This document shows, piece after piece, positions 21,601 through 30,548 of a DNA stretch of 64,000 nucleotides (positions are counted from its first letter, which is position 1; each line of letters begins with the position of its first letter). The notes beneath the pieces are model-generated. The model saw only the letters and a list, made by a program, of their open reading frames with translations, ran no database searches and was not told where the DNA came from. Made by a program: the position numbers and the translations under genes. The DNA lies in contig CAUYUJ010015726.1 of assembly GCA_963575745.1 (NCBI GenBank), positions 1,549,531-1,613,530 on the forward strand, read 5' to 3'. Origin of the DNA: Prorocentrum cordatum (lineage: Eukaryota; Sar; Dinophyceae; Prorocentrales; Prorocentraceae).

Positions 21601-22789
21601 ATTGTCCCAGAGGACCGTAGAACCTGTTCAACGCGTCCGCCCCCTCAGAGCACACGCCACCCACCGCAACTGCGGCCACCCAGTGGCGCACCTCATGGAG
21701 AGGGTTCTCGGGAGTCACGGGCCTGAGTTCCACCGTTGTCCATTCCCCGAACAGATCCTCAGCAGCGGCGAGTACGCACGCCACGCCGTCGACGGCGCAT
21801 GGCTCAGTGCACTTCTCCTTTGCCCAAGGCATGTAGAAGTCAAGGAGGTCCTTGCGGTTCTCGCCTTCCCACACGTAAGGTTGACGCCCGAACCGCAAGG
21901 CAAACAGCATGAAAGCTGAATACCCTATGTAGGAATTCTCGGACAGAATCTGCCTCAGGAGAGCCATCACGCGGTCAGGCACCGTCGCCGCCACTGCGGC
22001 CTGGATCTTTGGCGCGTCTTCCACAGGTACACCTTTCTCTGGCGCCAGGGGTGGCGCCGCGACTCGTGGCCGCAAGGCGTCGCCAACAGGCGCCGCAACT
22101 CGTGCTGCAGCCTTTGGGTCTGGGCACGGGAAGAATGCGACCTGCGTCTTCGACCAGTTCTCTGGCAGCGGCCGCGCTGGTGGCAAGCGTGCTGGAAGTG
22201 GTGTGTCTTTGTCCGCTTCCACTCCCTCAGGAGCTTCAACCGCAATTGCGGTCTCCTGCGCAGCAGGCGGGTCTGGTGTTGCGTGCACTTGAGCTGGAGG
22301 AGCTGGAGGGACTGCTGCTGCGGGTGCTTCGGGCACAGGGGCTGCTGGAGGTTTGGGTTCTGCGGGTGCTTCTGGTGCTGGAGCTGCGTGTCCTTCTTGC
22401 GCAGGAGCTGCGAGTTCTGCTGGTGTTGCTGGTGCTATGTGTGCAGGGGCCGAGGGAGCCGCAACTGCGGTGCCGCCTGGAGCCGCAACTGCGGGTGGTG
22501 GCGTCGCGCCCGGTCGCCAAGCAGACGGCCGCAAATGAAAGCGAGGCGGCTCAGCAAGGCCGTACTGCGACGCGGGCCACTTCGCTAGGCACGGAAAATC
22601 CGCACATGCGTGCACCTTTATCTTCTTGGGGCACGGAACGCCGCTACTGCGGCTCAAGATGTTGGCGAGCCCAGTGGTGCCATACTTCGTTTTCCTCGGT
22701 GCGCAGCCGCTGTCGTAATGGAGCCACTCCACCTCGAAATGCGTTCCGTCCTCCTCGCCATACCATGTCCGCCCCACGGGAACATCCAT
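18674..22789 (-). CDS. Pogo/Tc1-like DDE transposase with extra domains, 1371 aa
   Basis: ATG at 22789. Residues 90-270 are Ala/Pro/Glu-rich. About 270-500 is an ordered domain containing CDGNCGIDLMAMML, whose DGNC (Cys407) resembles the active-site motif of OTU cysteine proteases (weak). About 600-740 resembles a CENP-B/Tc5-type helix-turn-helix pair (ALYEWWSHMRYS, LLVTKAKQLVADYC, PRWWVKWRRSYGLS). The catalytic core has LNWDQSPFHH (Asp778), ILMADDHSPHK (Asp905/Asp906) and AQPVDTDLNQH (Asp941), a DD35D arrangement typical of DDE_1. Residues 1180-1310 form a long coiled coil. Typical pogo transposases are about 500 aa, so this one is greatly enlarged. It is the obvious candidate mover of the element, and the superfamily targets TA. 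Apparently intact. Confidence 0.85.
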   Translation of the reverse strand: MDVPVGRTWYGEEDGTHFEVEWLHYDSGCAPRKTKYGTTGLANILSRSSGVPCPKKIKVHACADFPCLAKWPASQYGLAEPPRFHLRPSAWRPGATPPPAVAAPGGTAVAAPSAPAHIAPATPAELAAPAQEGHAAPAPEAPAEPKPPAAPVPEAPAAAVPPAPPAQVHATPDPPAAQETAIAVEAPEGVEADKDTPLPARLPPARPLPENWSKTQVAFFPCPDPKAAARVAAPVGDALRPRVAAPPLAPEKGVPVEDAPKIQAAVAATVPDRVMALLRQILSENSYIGYSAFMLFALRFGRQPYVWEGENRKDLLDFYMPWAKEKCTEPCAVDGVACVLAAAEDLFGEWTTVELRPVTPENPLHEVRHWVAAVAVGGVCSEGADALNRFYGPLGQWVLGTVCDGNCGIDLMAMMLQKPQNAETRKWLREELYDFGVRRWDEPWLHDMLVVTQELTLEEVRAYRSCGASGPAGPMVLHDSEGEGEPAEAPREASAPRPALMAALEWQTGVQDMGILLAMAEAMPEALQEEQIRAHALASARPKPEVAEQKRRLCPHMLRDRELVCKDLEAHARSCGWMGEGVLPRNSIASFCERFTWPKGMGVVQQRQAVSKWFQNWRTQGGHGTAGVHGRRRARGNQGRPNKAPWLEAALYEWWSHMRYSVDWKAVAKRTAVAEERPKMLARFSQSLLVTKAKQLVADYCVETMKRGGKPMVPQLRPRWWVKWRRSYGLSMKKPNRKYKVPKWLLQSRFETMILNVARVRAAAEELLGYDPHILNWDQSPFHHNESSSASKPTLAVKGGIVPLVEAHDDSRARWTANLTVSSDAEDIRSCGPPPAELMFKGGSVIAEGLAAHARSRGYPSWVSTATSEKGSYRADDVVSFLQRHLRAWPDDPQLRGKWRILMADDHSPHKADAVRRLAWQRGYVLIIHGGGTTAVAQPVDTDLNQHVKRRYIALETKALVQQMALGKHVPQLRRSDCADLMLSVLENVQLHLDAAKGFLKVGIRAPFDKSGDLEICREAAELWEAGGLRAKVDTAVAEVREECEQKRLKWSYNDVLRLIHEYEKHDATDSVLEKLGDEALGQEPGHEEGDEEGGEEEEEEVHEEHEEDEEQEEASWAEALAEQCDAAVAAPGPQGSSVSMDCVVDAEAAEQVAVATSLAETLREAEDMLRQVGMEKLAQDCRQQRHKQKKRLRELAREDNEVLRALTAQRDHEAAVVAKKRRLALEANDRTKALHDLKKQIREAEAALRAKKEAAVAVETALANKHALAQWNPEEFKIKKNRMAALDRLARGKGVLSDEQRGEWAWFKTHWDEEMCKQHKEQWPLTFAGWLQKVANDAASGNRSALSQFVHSETVRTLGGQMALVIPALA

Positions 22790-23164
22790 GAGCGGTCGCG
22801 TGGCGAACGACTCGGGCCGGGCACTCGGCTGCGGGCTACAGAACTAGGAAGAGGGAGGGGAGGAGGGAGGAGCAACTGAAGACGATGCGGAGGGGCGAAG
22901 AAGGAGGTACATTTCAACAACGCCCGCGCGGAAGCCCCAATCATCGCGCGCACAGGGTTTCGATGCTTCACTCCATGCTTCTCTAAGAAAAACGCTCGCC
23001 CACACAAGTTGGCGCACTAAGGCGTGCACCCGTGGAACACCCTAAACCTTCCGCCTGCCTCCTCACACCGCCTCGCCCTCCGCGTGTTCACGCGCACCCA
23101 GCCACCCCGCAACTGCGGGCACTCAGTAGCCCCACCGCAACTGCGGCCCATACGGCTTCGGGCC

Positions 23165-24163
23165 TCAGTCGAACAGACTGGGGATTTGGAGCTCGAGGTA
23201 ATCCAGAGCCGCTTGCTTGCGCTGGTGCTGCGTCATGCCCTCCCACTCGTAGTCGTAGCCCTTCACCGACTGCGCCGACTGCCACTTCTTCTTTGTAAGT
23301 TTCTTCACATCCATCTCGATCCTTTTGCCCTTGTTGGCACACTCTCGCGTGATGGTCGCGACCCAAGCGCCCTTGAAGTCCCAAACGACGGTGAAGCCAG
23401 AGCCGCTCCCCTGCGCCACGGGGGAGTCGACCTCCTTTTGCTTCGCCAGCGGGGTGGCAGGGTCAACCGCCGTTGCCCAGTCCCTGTCCGCCACTGCGGC
23501 CTCGTCCTTGTCGCCGTCGTCGATGTCGGGGACACCGCCGAGGCTCACGTCGTCCACGATCATGTCGATCAGCCACCCAAGGTCTGCAGCGTCCAGCCAC
23601 AACGTCCTCCGCTTGAAGCTGGCCACCCGCACGTTTCGAACGGCCGTGTCGTGCGGAAACTTCATGGGGCTCTTTGCGGGCATCTGTACGGAGTGCACAG
23701 TGGCTATGGCCGACTCCACGGCCTCGCCCCTGGGCAGGCCAGTAGTCGCCGCACGCGTTCCAGTCTTCTGCTTCTTGGCGCTGGTCGGGGTCGCTGCCTG
23801 CTTCTTCGTGGCGTCCGTGGAGCTGACCAGGGCCGACATGGGGTCATCTGCTTCGTCCCCCGCGTCGCCGTCGCTCTCCTCGTCCGCAACTGCGGCGCCG
23901 CCCTGCTTCGCGAGTTCTTTCTTCAGCGCGTCCCAGGCCTTGGAGGCCTTCAAGGCCCCTGCGGTCGGTTTACCTTTGGCGCACACCTTGAGCAGCCAAG
24001 CCTTTTGCATGTTCACGTGCACGAAGCTTATCTCTCCGAGGGGCCCTGCGTGGAGCACCTTGACATCCTTTTCGGGGATGGGGGTGGTCTGCGCAAGCCA
24101 ACCTCCACGGATGCACAAGACCTTCTCAACGCCCACAGGGCTCCATTCGCTCGAAGTCGGCAT
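23165..24163 (-). CDS. Transposon cargo protein of unknown function, about 332 aa
   Basis: The frame opens further upstream (ATG 24376), but that start lies inside the central 128-bp palindrome, so the ATG at 24163 (MPTSSEWSPVGVEKVL) is preferred. The N-terminal part has a globular look (GEISFVHVNMQKAWLLKVC). The middle is Lys/Thr/Ala-rich and acidic. The C-terminal part is again globular and includes VASFKRRTLWLDAADLGWL and TVVWDFKGAWVATITREC, alternating beta-type segments. No family recognised. It contains AVAD and AVAP peptides encoded by 12-bp motif copies. It lies 375 bp upstream of the transposase start, same strand. Confidence 0.6.
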   Translation of the reverse strand: MPTSSEWSPVGVEKVLCIRGGWLAQTTPIPEKDVKVLHAGPLGEISFVHVNMQKAWLLKVCAKGKPTAGALKASKAWDALKKELAKQGGAAVADEESDGDAGDEADDPMSALVSSTDATKKQAATPTSAKKQKTGTRAATTGLPRGEAVESAIATVHSVQMPAKSPMKFPHDTAVRNVRVASFKRRTLWLDAADLGWLIDMIVDDVSLGGVPDIDDGDKDEAAVADRDWATAVDPATPLAKQKEVDSPVAQGSGSGFTVVWDFKGAWVATITRECANKGKRIEMDVKKLTKKKWQSAQSVKGYDYEWEGMTQHQRKQAALDYLELQIPSLFD

Positions 24164-24301
24164 GTGTGCTACTGCGCTGGACACAGCCGCAACTGCGGGC
24201 AAGGCGGAGGTGCGGGCAGTGGGGCCGCGCGCGGTTGAGCCAGATGGCGAGACGAACGCCTCCCTGGAGGGCCTCCCTCGGTCCCTGCGATCCTCGCGCC
24301 T

Positions 24302-24429
24302 CCCTGGAGGGCCTCCGCCCTCAGAATGCTTCAAAGCAGTGCCGGGGCACTGCTTTGAAGCACCTGGGTGCTTCAAAGCAGTGCCGCGGCACTGCTTTGA
24401 AGCATTCTGAGGGCGGAGGCCCTCCAGGG
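24302..24429. repeat. 128-bp near-perfect palindrome at transposon midpoint
   Basis: 64-bp arms centred at 24365/24366. The core of each arm is the same hairpin found at the element ends (TTCAAAGCAGTGCC and its complement), present as two hairpins separated by the CACCTGGGTG junction and extended outward by GAATGC and GAGGGCGGAGGCCCTCCAGG-type sequence. The arithmetic midpoint of the element is 24382, only about 17 bp away. Confidence 0.95.
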
Positions 24430-24924
24430 CCTCCGCCCTCAGCCCAGGGCCCTCCAGGCCCTCCAGGGCCTCCAGGGAGGCCCTCCAGGGCCTCCAGGGC
24501 CTCCAGGGAGGCCCTCCAGGGCCTCCAGGGCCTCCAGGGAGGCCCTCCAGGGCCTCCAGGGCCCTCCAGGCCCTCCAGGGCGGAGGCCCTCCAGGGCCTC
24601 CAGGGAGGGAGGGAGGGAGTGAGGAAATGAGTAGTTTCGGCTTCCAACTTGGGAGGAAGGGGAGAAAGGAGGAGGAGAGAGGGAGGAAGTGGAGGAAGGG
24701 CGAGGGAGGAGAGGGAGAAGGGAGGGAGGAGGTCCGTTTCGAACCTCCGTGCTCGATCGTCAGCGGTCCGCTACTGCGGCATCAGCTAACAGAAGCAGTG
24801 ACACTGCAAAGTACACGAGCGCTCCGCAACAGCGGTCACGCGTGCGCCCCCCCCTTCGGCCTGTTGCCCGCAACTGCGGTCACGCGAGCAAGCCGCCCTG
24901 ACTGCCGCCACTGCGGCTTCTTAA
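24430..24924. repeat. GGCCTCCAGGGAGGCCCTCC minisatellite and purine-rich spacer
   Basis: 24410-24620 is a degenerate array of GGCCTCCAGG/GAGGCCCTCC words, themselves self-complementary, growing out of the central palindrome. 24650-24740 is GGA/GAGGGA-rich. 24741-24924 holds several 12-bp motif copies and the end of the 816-aa gene. No gene seen. Confidence 0.8.
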
Positions 24925-27375
24925 TTAGAGCGACATCTTCCCGCTTTCGTCGAACCCTTTCTTCGATTTCTTCGGCGCGGGCTGGCCCGAAGGCTTCCCT
25001 TTGGCCCTCTTGGCCGCGTCCGTCTTCCACGTCTCCTCGGCCGCCTTCTTCTTCGGTGCGGTTTTGGGTCTCGCCTCCCACAGGAGCTCTTCTCCTTTCT
25101 TCACGGCCGTGGTATTCACCAGCACAGGGACATTCACGGCGAGCACGACCCCGCCTGTCCCAGGCACGCACACCGCCAATTCTTTCGTCTCCAGCTCCAT
25201 GTTGATGCGCGCAACTGCGCTTTCATTACGGCTGTTTCTCTGCTGGATCTCCTGTTCCGTGACTCTGTTGACTGCCCAGAAGACGTGCATTGTCTCTTGC
25301 GCATCCCACTTCCATGCTCTCAACCGCACATCGTGGTCAGCCACGTCGGCGGGCGTCTTGTCCGCAGGCGGCTTGAACTCGGGGTGCAAGTAGAAGGTCG
25401 TGGGCGTGGCCCCATTTGGATCTCCTTTCACCCAGACTTGCACGGCCACCCTCTCGGGGTGCGTGCTTGCGGCGTGCACCTTGGATGCCTTTGGGACGCA
25501 CGGCCACAACTCGATGCATTTTTCGTCGTTTGCAGCGGTTGCCTTGACGGTGCGTTTCTCTGTGTCAGCGTCTTGCAACACCTCTACTTGCGCTTCCGCA
25601 ACTGCGGACATGTGGCGCGCCCAAAGGCACAGCAACACTGCGCTGACCAAAGCAGGCTCCCGCCCCAGCTCCTTCGCTGCCGCTGAACGCCTCCATTCGG
25701 CGATTGGCAAAGGGAAGGATCCGCGTGGAATGGCCGTCGTGTCCCTGCTGCGCTGGTGGTTCGTTGGTAATTGCGTCGTGGGGTCAAAGGAAATGACCGT
25801 CGGCATCAACTCGTGCCCCTCTGCGGAAGCCTTTGTCTTCCCCGCCACTGCGGGCTCATTCGGTTCTGGGCGCGGCAACGCGTTGAAATCGAACCAATCG
25901 GGCTTCCCGCCTCCGACTCCCACTTCGCCGAGGGCCTTCTCAAGGGCGTCCCGATTGGACTTCGGCTCCACCTTCCCCGTGGCCTCCGCGCAAGCGCGGA
26001 GGAGCGCCTGACGATGTCCTGGGATACTTCGTTCCTTGACGTGGGTGTCCTTCAGGTACTGCATGAAGCCGTCTGCGGTCAGTATGCACAGGTTCGCCTT
26101 GAACTCGATCGCCTTCTCAGGGCCCATGCCGTCGATGGCCTTGCTCAGCGTGAACAAGTACAAACGGAGAGCCGAGTTCATGTCGATGAGGAAGTCTCGG
26201 AACTCCTTCTTCTTCCACGATTGTTCTGGGTCAGGGCACCACACAGGAGTGTCAACGCCCCTCTTCCTCGCAGGCGCGTTCCTGTAGCATCGCATCACCA
26301 CGGCAACCTTGACCCACGGCACTTCGTCGGGAAGCTCGCTGGCTGCCCCGAAGGCACCGAGCCGAAGGGCCCTTCTCCTGGAGTTCACGTAGACCTCGCA
26401 GAACTGGAGCAGCAAGGGGATGAACTGCGCTTTCGTGCTCCCGAGCCCAACAACGAACGAGAACAGCTCAATGAAGTCTGGGTCCTGAACGACTCGATCG
26501 AGTTCGTGCATGACGGAGAGCTTGACCTTTTCAAAGGCAACCTGATCCGCAACTGCGGCGTGCAGCTCCGCGTCAACAGCCTTGCACAGAACACGGAGCG
26601 CGGTGAGTTCAGTCGTTCGCAACGCAAAATCGGCTCCTTTATTGAGGGACTGGCTGATGAGCGAAGCACCAGTGGGTTCCTCGTCCATGATTTTCCAGCT
26701 AAGCACTTCCATGAGCATACCCCCCTGCACGAGTTTCTTAGCGACAGGGTCATGTTCCGCCACTGCGGCCATGTCGAGATTGCCGTCCTTATCGAGCACG
26801 CGCTTCAGCCTCGCGCTCTCGTCCTCCGTGAACTCCATGCCTTGGGGGATGGGCCACTTGGCTCCCAGGGCGCACGCCCGCAACACGAGGCACAAGTGGG
26901 AGTGCGAACACGTCCCATACGCAACGTCTGTTCCGCAACTGCGGTCGAAGCACGCAGCGAGGTGGCCGGTCGCTTTTTCCAGATTGTACTCTGTGTACGT
27001 CTGGAACTTCGGGTCCTCCTTTTTTCTCAGCACCAGCTCTTGTGCTGGGTACATCTGAACGCAGACACCTTCGTGGTCAGCTTCGGCTTGCGTGAATCCA
27101 GCCAGGAAGATTTTCACAGCGAGTTCCCGAACCCTTTCCTGCTGAGGGTAGTGCCCGCCTCGGTTGCCCGTGTGCGGGGCGAGCATGAGCACAGGGAGGC
27201 GCACCTTGTCCCCTGTCCTGAATCTAGACCTCAAGGCGTTGGCCCTCTGAAAGATCCCTTGCGTTCCGCCTGGAACTGCGGCTGTCTCGTCCGCCACTGC
27301 GGCTTTCTTGTCCGCCACTGCGGCATTATCTGTGCCGACGCTGTCGTTCATATCTGTGCCGACGCTGTCCGCCAC
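24925..27375 (-). CDS. Transposon cargo protein of unknown function, 816 aa
   Basis: ATG at 27375. The N-terminus is a near-duplicate pair (DSVGTD twice) followed by three AVAD/AVP peptides, each produced by a 12-bp motif copy. Most of the protein appears globular and mixed alpha/beta, for example FSFVVGLGSTKAQFIPLLL, WKKKEFRDFLIDMNSALRLY and RVAVQVWVKGDPNGATPTTF. Two possible zinc-binding Cys/His clusters are present (CFDRSCGTDVAYGTCSHSHLC near residue 150). The C-terminus is Lys-rich (KKKAAEETWKTDAAKRAKGK), suggesting nuclear or nucleic-acid binding. No family was recognised by eye. It has the same orientation and motif density as its neighbours. Confidence 0.65.
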   Translation of the reverse strand: MADSVGTDMNDSVGTDNAAVADKKAAVADETAAVPGGTQGIFQRANALRSRFRTGDKVRLPVLMLAPHTGNRGGHYPQQERVRELAVKIFLAGFTQAEADHEGVCVQMYPAQELVLRKKEDPKFQTYTEYNLEKATGHLAACFDRSCGTDVAYGTCSHSHLCLVLRACALGAKWPIPQGMEFTEDESARLKRVLDKDGNLDMAAVAEHDPVAKKLVQGGMLMEVLSWKIMDEEPTGASLISQSLNKGADFALRTTELTALRVLCKAVDAELHAAVADQVAFEKVKLSVMHELDRVVQDPDFIELFSFVVGLGSTKAQFIPLLLQFCEVYVNSRRRALRLGAFGAASELPDEVPWVKVAVVMRCYRNAPARKRGVDTPVWCPDPEQSWKKKEFRDFLIDMNSALRLYLFTLSKAIDGMGPEKAIEFKANLCILTADGFMQYLKDTHVKERSIPGHRQALLRACAEATGKVEPKSNRDALEKALGEVGVGGGKPDWFDFNALPRPEPNEPAVAGKTKASAEGHELMPTVISFDPTTQLPTNHQRSRDTTAIPRGSFPLPIAEWRRSAAAKELGREPALVSAVLLCLWARHMSAVAEAQVEVLQDADTEKRTVKATAANDEKCIELWPCVPKASKVHAASTHPERVAVQVWVKGDPNGATPTTFYLHPEFKPPADKTPADVADHDVRLRAWKWDAQETMHVFWAVNRVTEQEIQQRNSRNESAVARINMELETKELAVCVPGTGGVVLAVNVPVLVNTTAVKKGEELLWEARPKTAPKKKAAEETWKTDAAKRAKGKPSGQPAPKKSKKGFDESGKMSL

Positions 27376-28056
27376 TGCGGCCCGGAGCTCCGATATGGCG
27401 GACTATGGCACGACGTCCGTCGCTCAGGGTGGAGGCGTGTGTGCCAGGAGCCCAACGACCTGCTGAGCCGAATGCCTGCGGACGACTGAAGGCTCAGTTT
27501 TAATCCAAAATATCGGGCGAGAGCTTGGGGGGGGTGCAGGCTGGAGGAGGGAGGGGGGTGCAAGCTGGAGGAGGACGAGGAGGGGAAGGGGAAGGAGAGC
27601 TAGGACGGAGGTGGCGGGGGGATGCGGCCTGGAGGAGGACGAGGAGGGAGGAGGGAGGAGGGAGGAGGGAGGAGGGAGGAGGGAGGAGGGACGACGACGA
27701 CGACGACTGCTGACGACAGACGACAGACTTGACGACGACGACGACCGACGACGACTGCTGACGACAGACGACAGACGCGACGACGACGACGGCAGCGACG
27801 ACGACGAGGACGGACGACGACGATGATGATGACCCAGCGCGCGCACACTTAATTATTGCAAACTGCGGCTTCGCAACCGCGTGCTCTCCTATTATACGCA
27901 ACCGCAACTGCGGCTTCGCAACCGCAACCCCGCAACTGCGGGCTATCCTACACCGCAACATGCACTCCATCGCTAATGGGATGCACTACGCAGGCAGCAG
28001 GCGCCCAGTAGTACCGAGCTCTGTTCCGCAACTGCGGCTCCTCGGTCTTGCCGCAC
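27376..28056. other. Intergenic: GGA and GACGAC microsatellites plus motif copies
   Basis: 27530-27690 is GGA/GAGG-rich; 27690-27830 is GAC/GACGACAGAC-rich with repeated TGCTGACGACAGACGA words. 27900-27940 and 28020-28080 contain four exact 12-bp motifs. This is presumably the promoter/terminator zone between two minus-strand genes; no signals were recognised. Confidence 0.6.
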
Positions 28057-29883
28057 TCACCGCTCGTCCGCAACTGCGGCAGATCGCGCCTCTTCGTGCT
28101 TCCGCTTGCTCGCCCGACTCTGGCGTCCGTGGCCGACGAAGACGACGTTTTGGTGGATGCCCTCGCACCAGTGCGTGCTGAAGGTCTTCTCGTTGAGCTC
28201 CTTCTGAATGACCTTGCCGATTGGGGGCAGCGCTGCCAAGCCGAGCTTTCTTCTGACTCCGCTACTGCGGTCAGGGTCATCCTCCCACTTGGGCATGTAC
28301 TTCGCTGGGACCCAGCGCCGAGAGATGATGGAGTCGCTTGTTCGATGCATCCAATCAGGGAGCCACTGGGGATCGTTCTTCGACGGCCTCCCTGCATAAT
28401 CCGTGTTGTAGTCCGCAATGCGCACGTCGCACGGGCCAATGGGGAGGACGTAATTCGGATGCAGGACGCGTGTGCCCTCCACAAGGCCTCCGAACAGGGC
28501 GGGTCCAGCCCTGAGCACCACCCCCATCGGGCAGGTGTAGCTGGCTCCGCAACTGCGGCCAAATGCTTGGAGCTGCTCAGGCGGGATGTCAAACAGGCCG
28601 CACAAGAACCGCACATCATTTTTATGGATGGAAGCAACCGCGTCCTTGAAGAAACTTGGATGCCACGCTGTTTGTTCTGATTGCGTGATCTTCTGTTGGA
28701 GACGTTCGGTGACTGCGTGTCTGGACACGACGGCAAAACGGATCACCGCGGCAGGATTCATGTCGGAGCCCTTCAGGCGAAAGCGCAGGATCGTGACGGC
28801 GTGGGTGGCCCCAACAACATGACCCGCAACTGCGGTCTCTGCGATGATGTGCGGGCGCACGAGCACCACGCCCGTGTCTCTGAACAGGCCAACCGTCGTC
28901 CAGTAAGGCTCCGCGGTGTTGTTTTTCAAAGTGACAGCGTCTTCGACGGCAGTCCTGAGTCCAACGGGAACGTCGTAGCTGCAAGCGCCTTCGACGTTCC
29001 CCGTGCGGAACAGCTCGGGGTCCCATACGACGAAGACGACCGCCGCAGTTTGGTGCAAGATGCACCTGAAGACATCTTCCTTTGTTGCCACCTTCGTGAT
29101 GACCACCACGTTGAACACCAAAGCGATGGTGGACGGAACCCGATTGCCGTCTGCTGTACGAAGGAATCCTTCGTTCCACTTGGGGCGTTCCCCAACGTAG
29201 TTTATCCCTGGAGGGGACCTGGTCCGCTGCTTCTTCCGCGGTGCTCCCGCATCTTCCCGCAACTGCGGTTCCGACGGAGGCCCCGCGCGACCCCGCGACT
29301 GCGGTTCTGACAGCGGCGAGCCTTCCGTGGGAGGCGGCCTTTTCCTCGGCCGCGAATCGGCCGAGGCGATTGTCTCGGCGGCTTTCTCCTGGGAGGCGGC
29401 CTCGTCTTCGGGTTGGGCGCCTCGTTTGGACTCGGCTGCGAGCAGCACGGCCGAGGGCGCGCTGCTCCCAGATGAGCCGCGCGCGGCACCTGGCTCGCCG
29501 GCCACCCCCGCAACTGCGGTCTCGGTGGCGGCTCCCGTCACTGCTGGTTGGTCCTGCTGCTTCGTCGGCGTCTGCGCCCGAGGCCCCCATTTTGCCTTGG
29601 GGGTCAAGTGCGCCCTGCGCAACTGCGCCTCTTCGCGCCTCCCACCAGCAGAGCTCCCACTCGCAGCGCTTATCGGCGGCGGCGGCCGATATTCCCGCGA
29701 GGAGCTAGACGACTGCGGGGAGGCCTCGCGCGGCGGTCGCTCGGGGCTTCCGCAACTGCGGTCCTCCGTCGGCTCCGCGACTGCGGCATCCGCGGCAGCC
29801 CCTTGCAGGCCGAACCTTTCCCGCAGTTGCTGCTTCAGCTCGGCGAACCGCTTGTCGACCTCGGCTTTGCGACCTGGGTCCAT
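28057..29883 (-). CDS. Possible inactive EEP-like paralogue, 608 aa
   Basis: ATG at 29883. The first 230 residues are charged and low-complexity, rich in AVA/PQLR motif-derived peptides. The C-terminal 380 residues follow the same strand/helix order as the 691-aa EEP-like protein of this element: AAVVFVVWDPELF, VGLFRDTGVVLVRP, VTILRFRLKG, VIRFAVVSRHAV, then a helix and NDVRFLCGLFDIPPEQLQAF, which aligns with WDVKVCMGDFNMCMFQLV. Here GDFN is replaced by GLFD and the catalytic Glu is not evident. Reading: a duplicated and catalytically lost EEP protein, or a convergent fold. The protein is otherwise intact and could be a structural or regulatory partner. Confidence 0.6.
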   Translation of the reverse strand: MDPGRKAEVDKRFAELKQQLRERFGLQGAAADAAVAEPTEDRSCGSPERPPREASPQSSSSSREYRPPPPISAASGSSAGGRREEAQLRRAHLTPKAKWGPRAQTPTKQQDQPAVTGAATETAVAGVAGEPGAARGSSGSSAPSAVLLAAESKRGAQPEDEAASQEKAAETIASADSRPRKRPPPTEGSPLSEPQSRGRAGPPSEPQLREDAGAPRKKQRTRSPPGINYVGERPKWNEGFLRTADGNRVPSTIALVFNVVVITKVATKEDVFRCILHQTAAVVFVVWDPELFRTGNVEGACSYDVPVGLRTAVEDAVTLKNNTAEPYWTTVGLFRDTGVVLVRPHIIAETAVAGHVVGATHAVTILRFRLKGSDMNPAAVIRFAVVSRHAVTERLQQKITQSEQTAWHPSFFKDAVASIHKNDVRFLCGLFDIPPEQLQAFGRSCGASYTCPMGVVLRAGPALFGGLVEGTRVLHPNYVLPIGPCDVRIADYNTDYAGRPSKNDPQWLPDWMHRTSDSIISRRWVPAKYMPKWEDDPDRSSGVRRKLGLAALPPIGKVIQKELNEKTFSTHWCEGIHQNVVFVGHGRQSRASKRKHEEARSAAVADER

Positions 29884-30548
29884 GGCGTGGCCGCGCGCGG
29901 CCCCCGTCCGACGGGGGAACTGCGGCCGGCTTGGGAGAGGAAGGACAACGAGGGAGACGGCGGGGATGAGGACGAGGAAGGCGAAGAGGAGGATGGAGAG
30001 GACGCGACGGAAGAGGATGGCGCGAAGAGCTCAGACGAGGGTGAAAGGAGCAAGGGGACTGCGACGAGGATGACGGGGCAGAAACGGAGGAGGAGGAATC
30101 AACAAAGTCCGCAACTGCGGCCCTCGGGGGGGACTGCGACGAGGACGACGGGAAATGACTCGGCCAACGGAGGCGGGCTACGGCCAACGGAAGGAACTGC
30201 GACGAGGAGGAAAGGCGGAGGGAGGAGACTGCGACGAGGACGACGGGGAAGGGGCGACGAGGACGACGAACAACTGCGGATCCATCTGTTTAAGTACCTG
30301 TCTCCGCAACTGCGGCCGCGCTAATTAACGTCACGAGTGCTTCAACGGAGGTGATGCGCGCCCGAAGCACCTAATTACAGCGGTCAGTCGTGGGAGCGCC
30401 GCAACTGCGGCCAAGCTGTATGAAGTCGCTAGAAGGCAGCGCCGCAACTGCGGCCGAAAGCGCGCATAGTGAGTCAAACGAGCGCGGCGTCACGCGATCG
30501 GTCCCCGCAACTGCGGTTCCATGGCTGCGCAATCCCGCAACTGCGGTG
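29884..30548. other. Intergenic: degenerate GACGAGGACGACGGG repeats and motif cluster
   Basis: 29930-30290 has repeated ACTGCGACGAGGACGACGG words. Six exact 12-bp motifs lie between 30108 and 30545, four of them within 150 bp. No gene seen. Confidence 0.6.

Noticed and set aside
25771-27489. 572-codon plus-strand ORF antisense to the 816-aa gene
   Set aside because: Composition is that of an antisense shadow; the minus frame agrees in strand and motif pattern with the other cargo genes.
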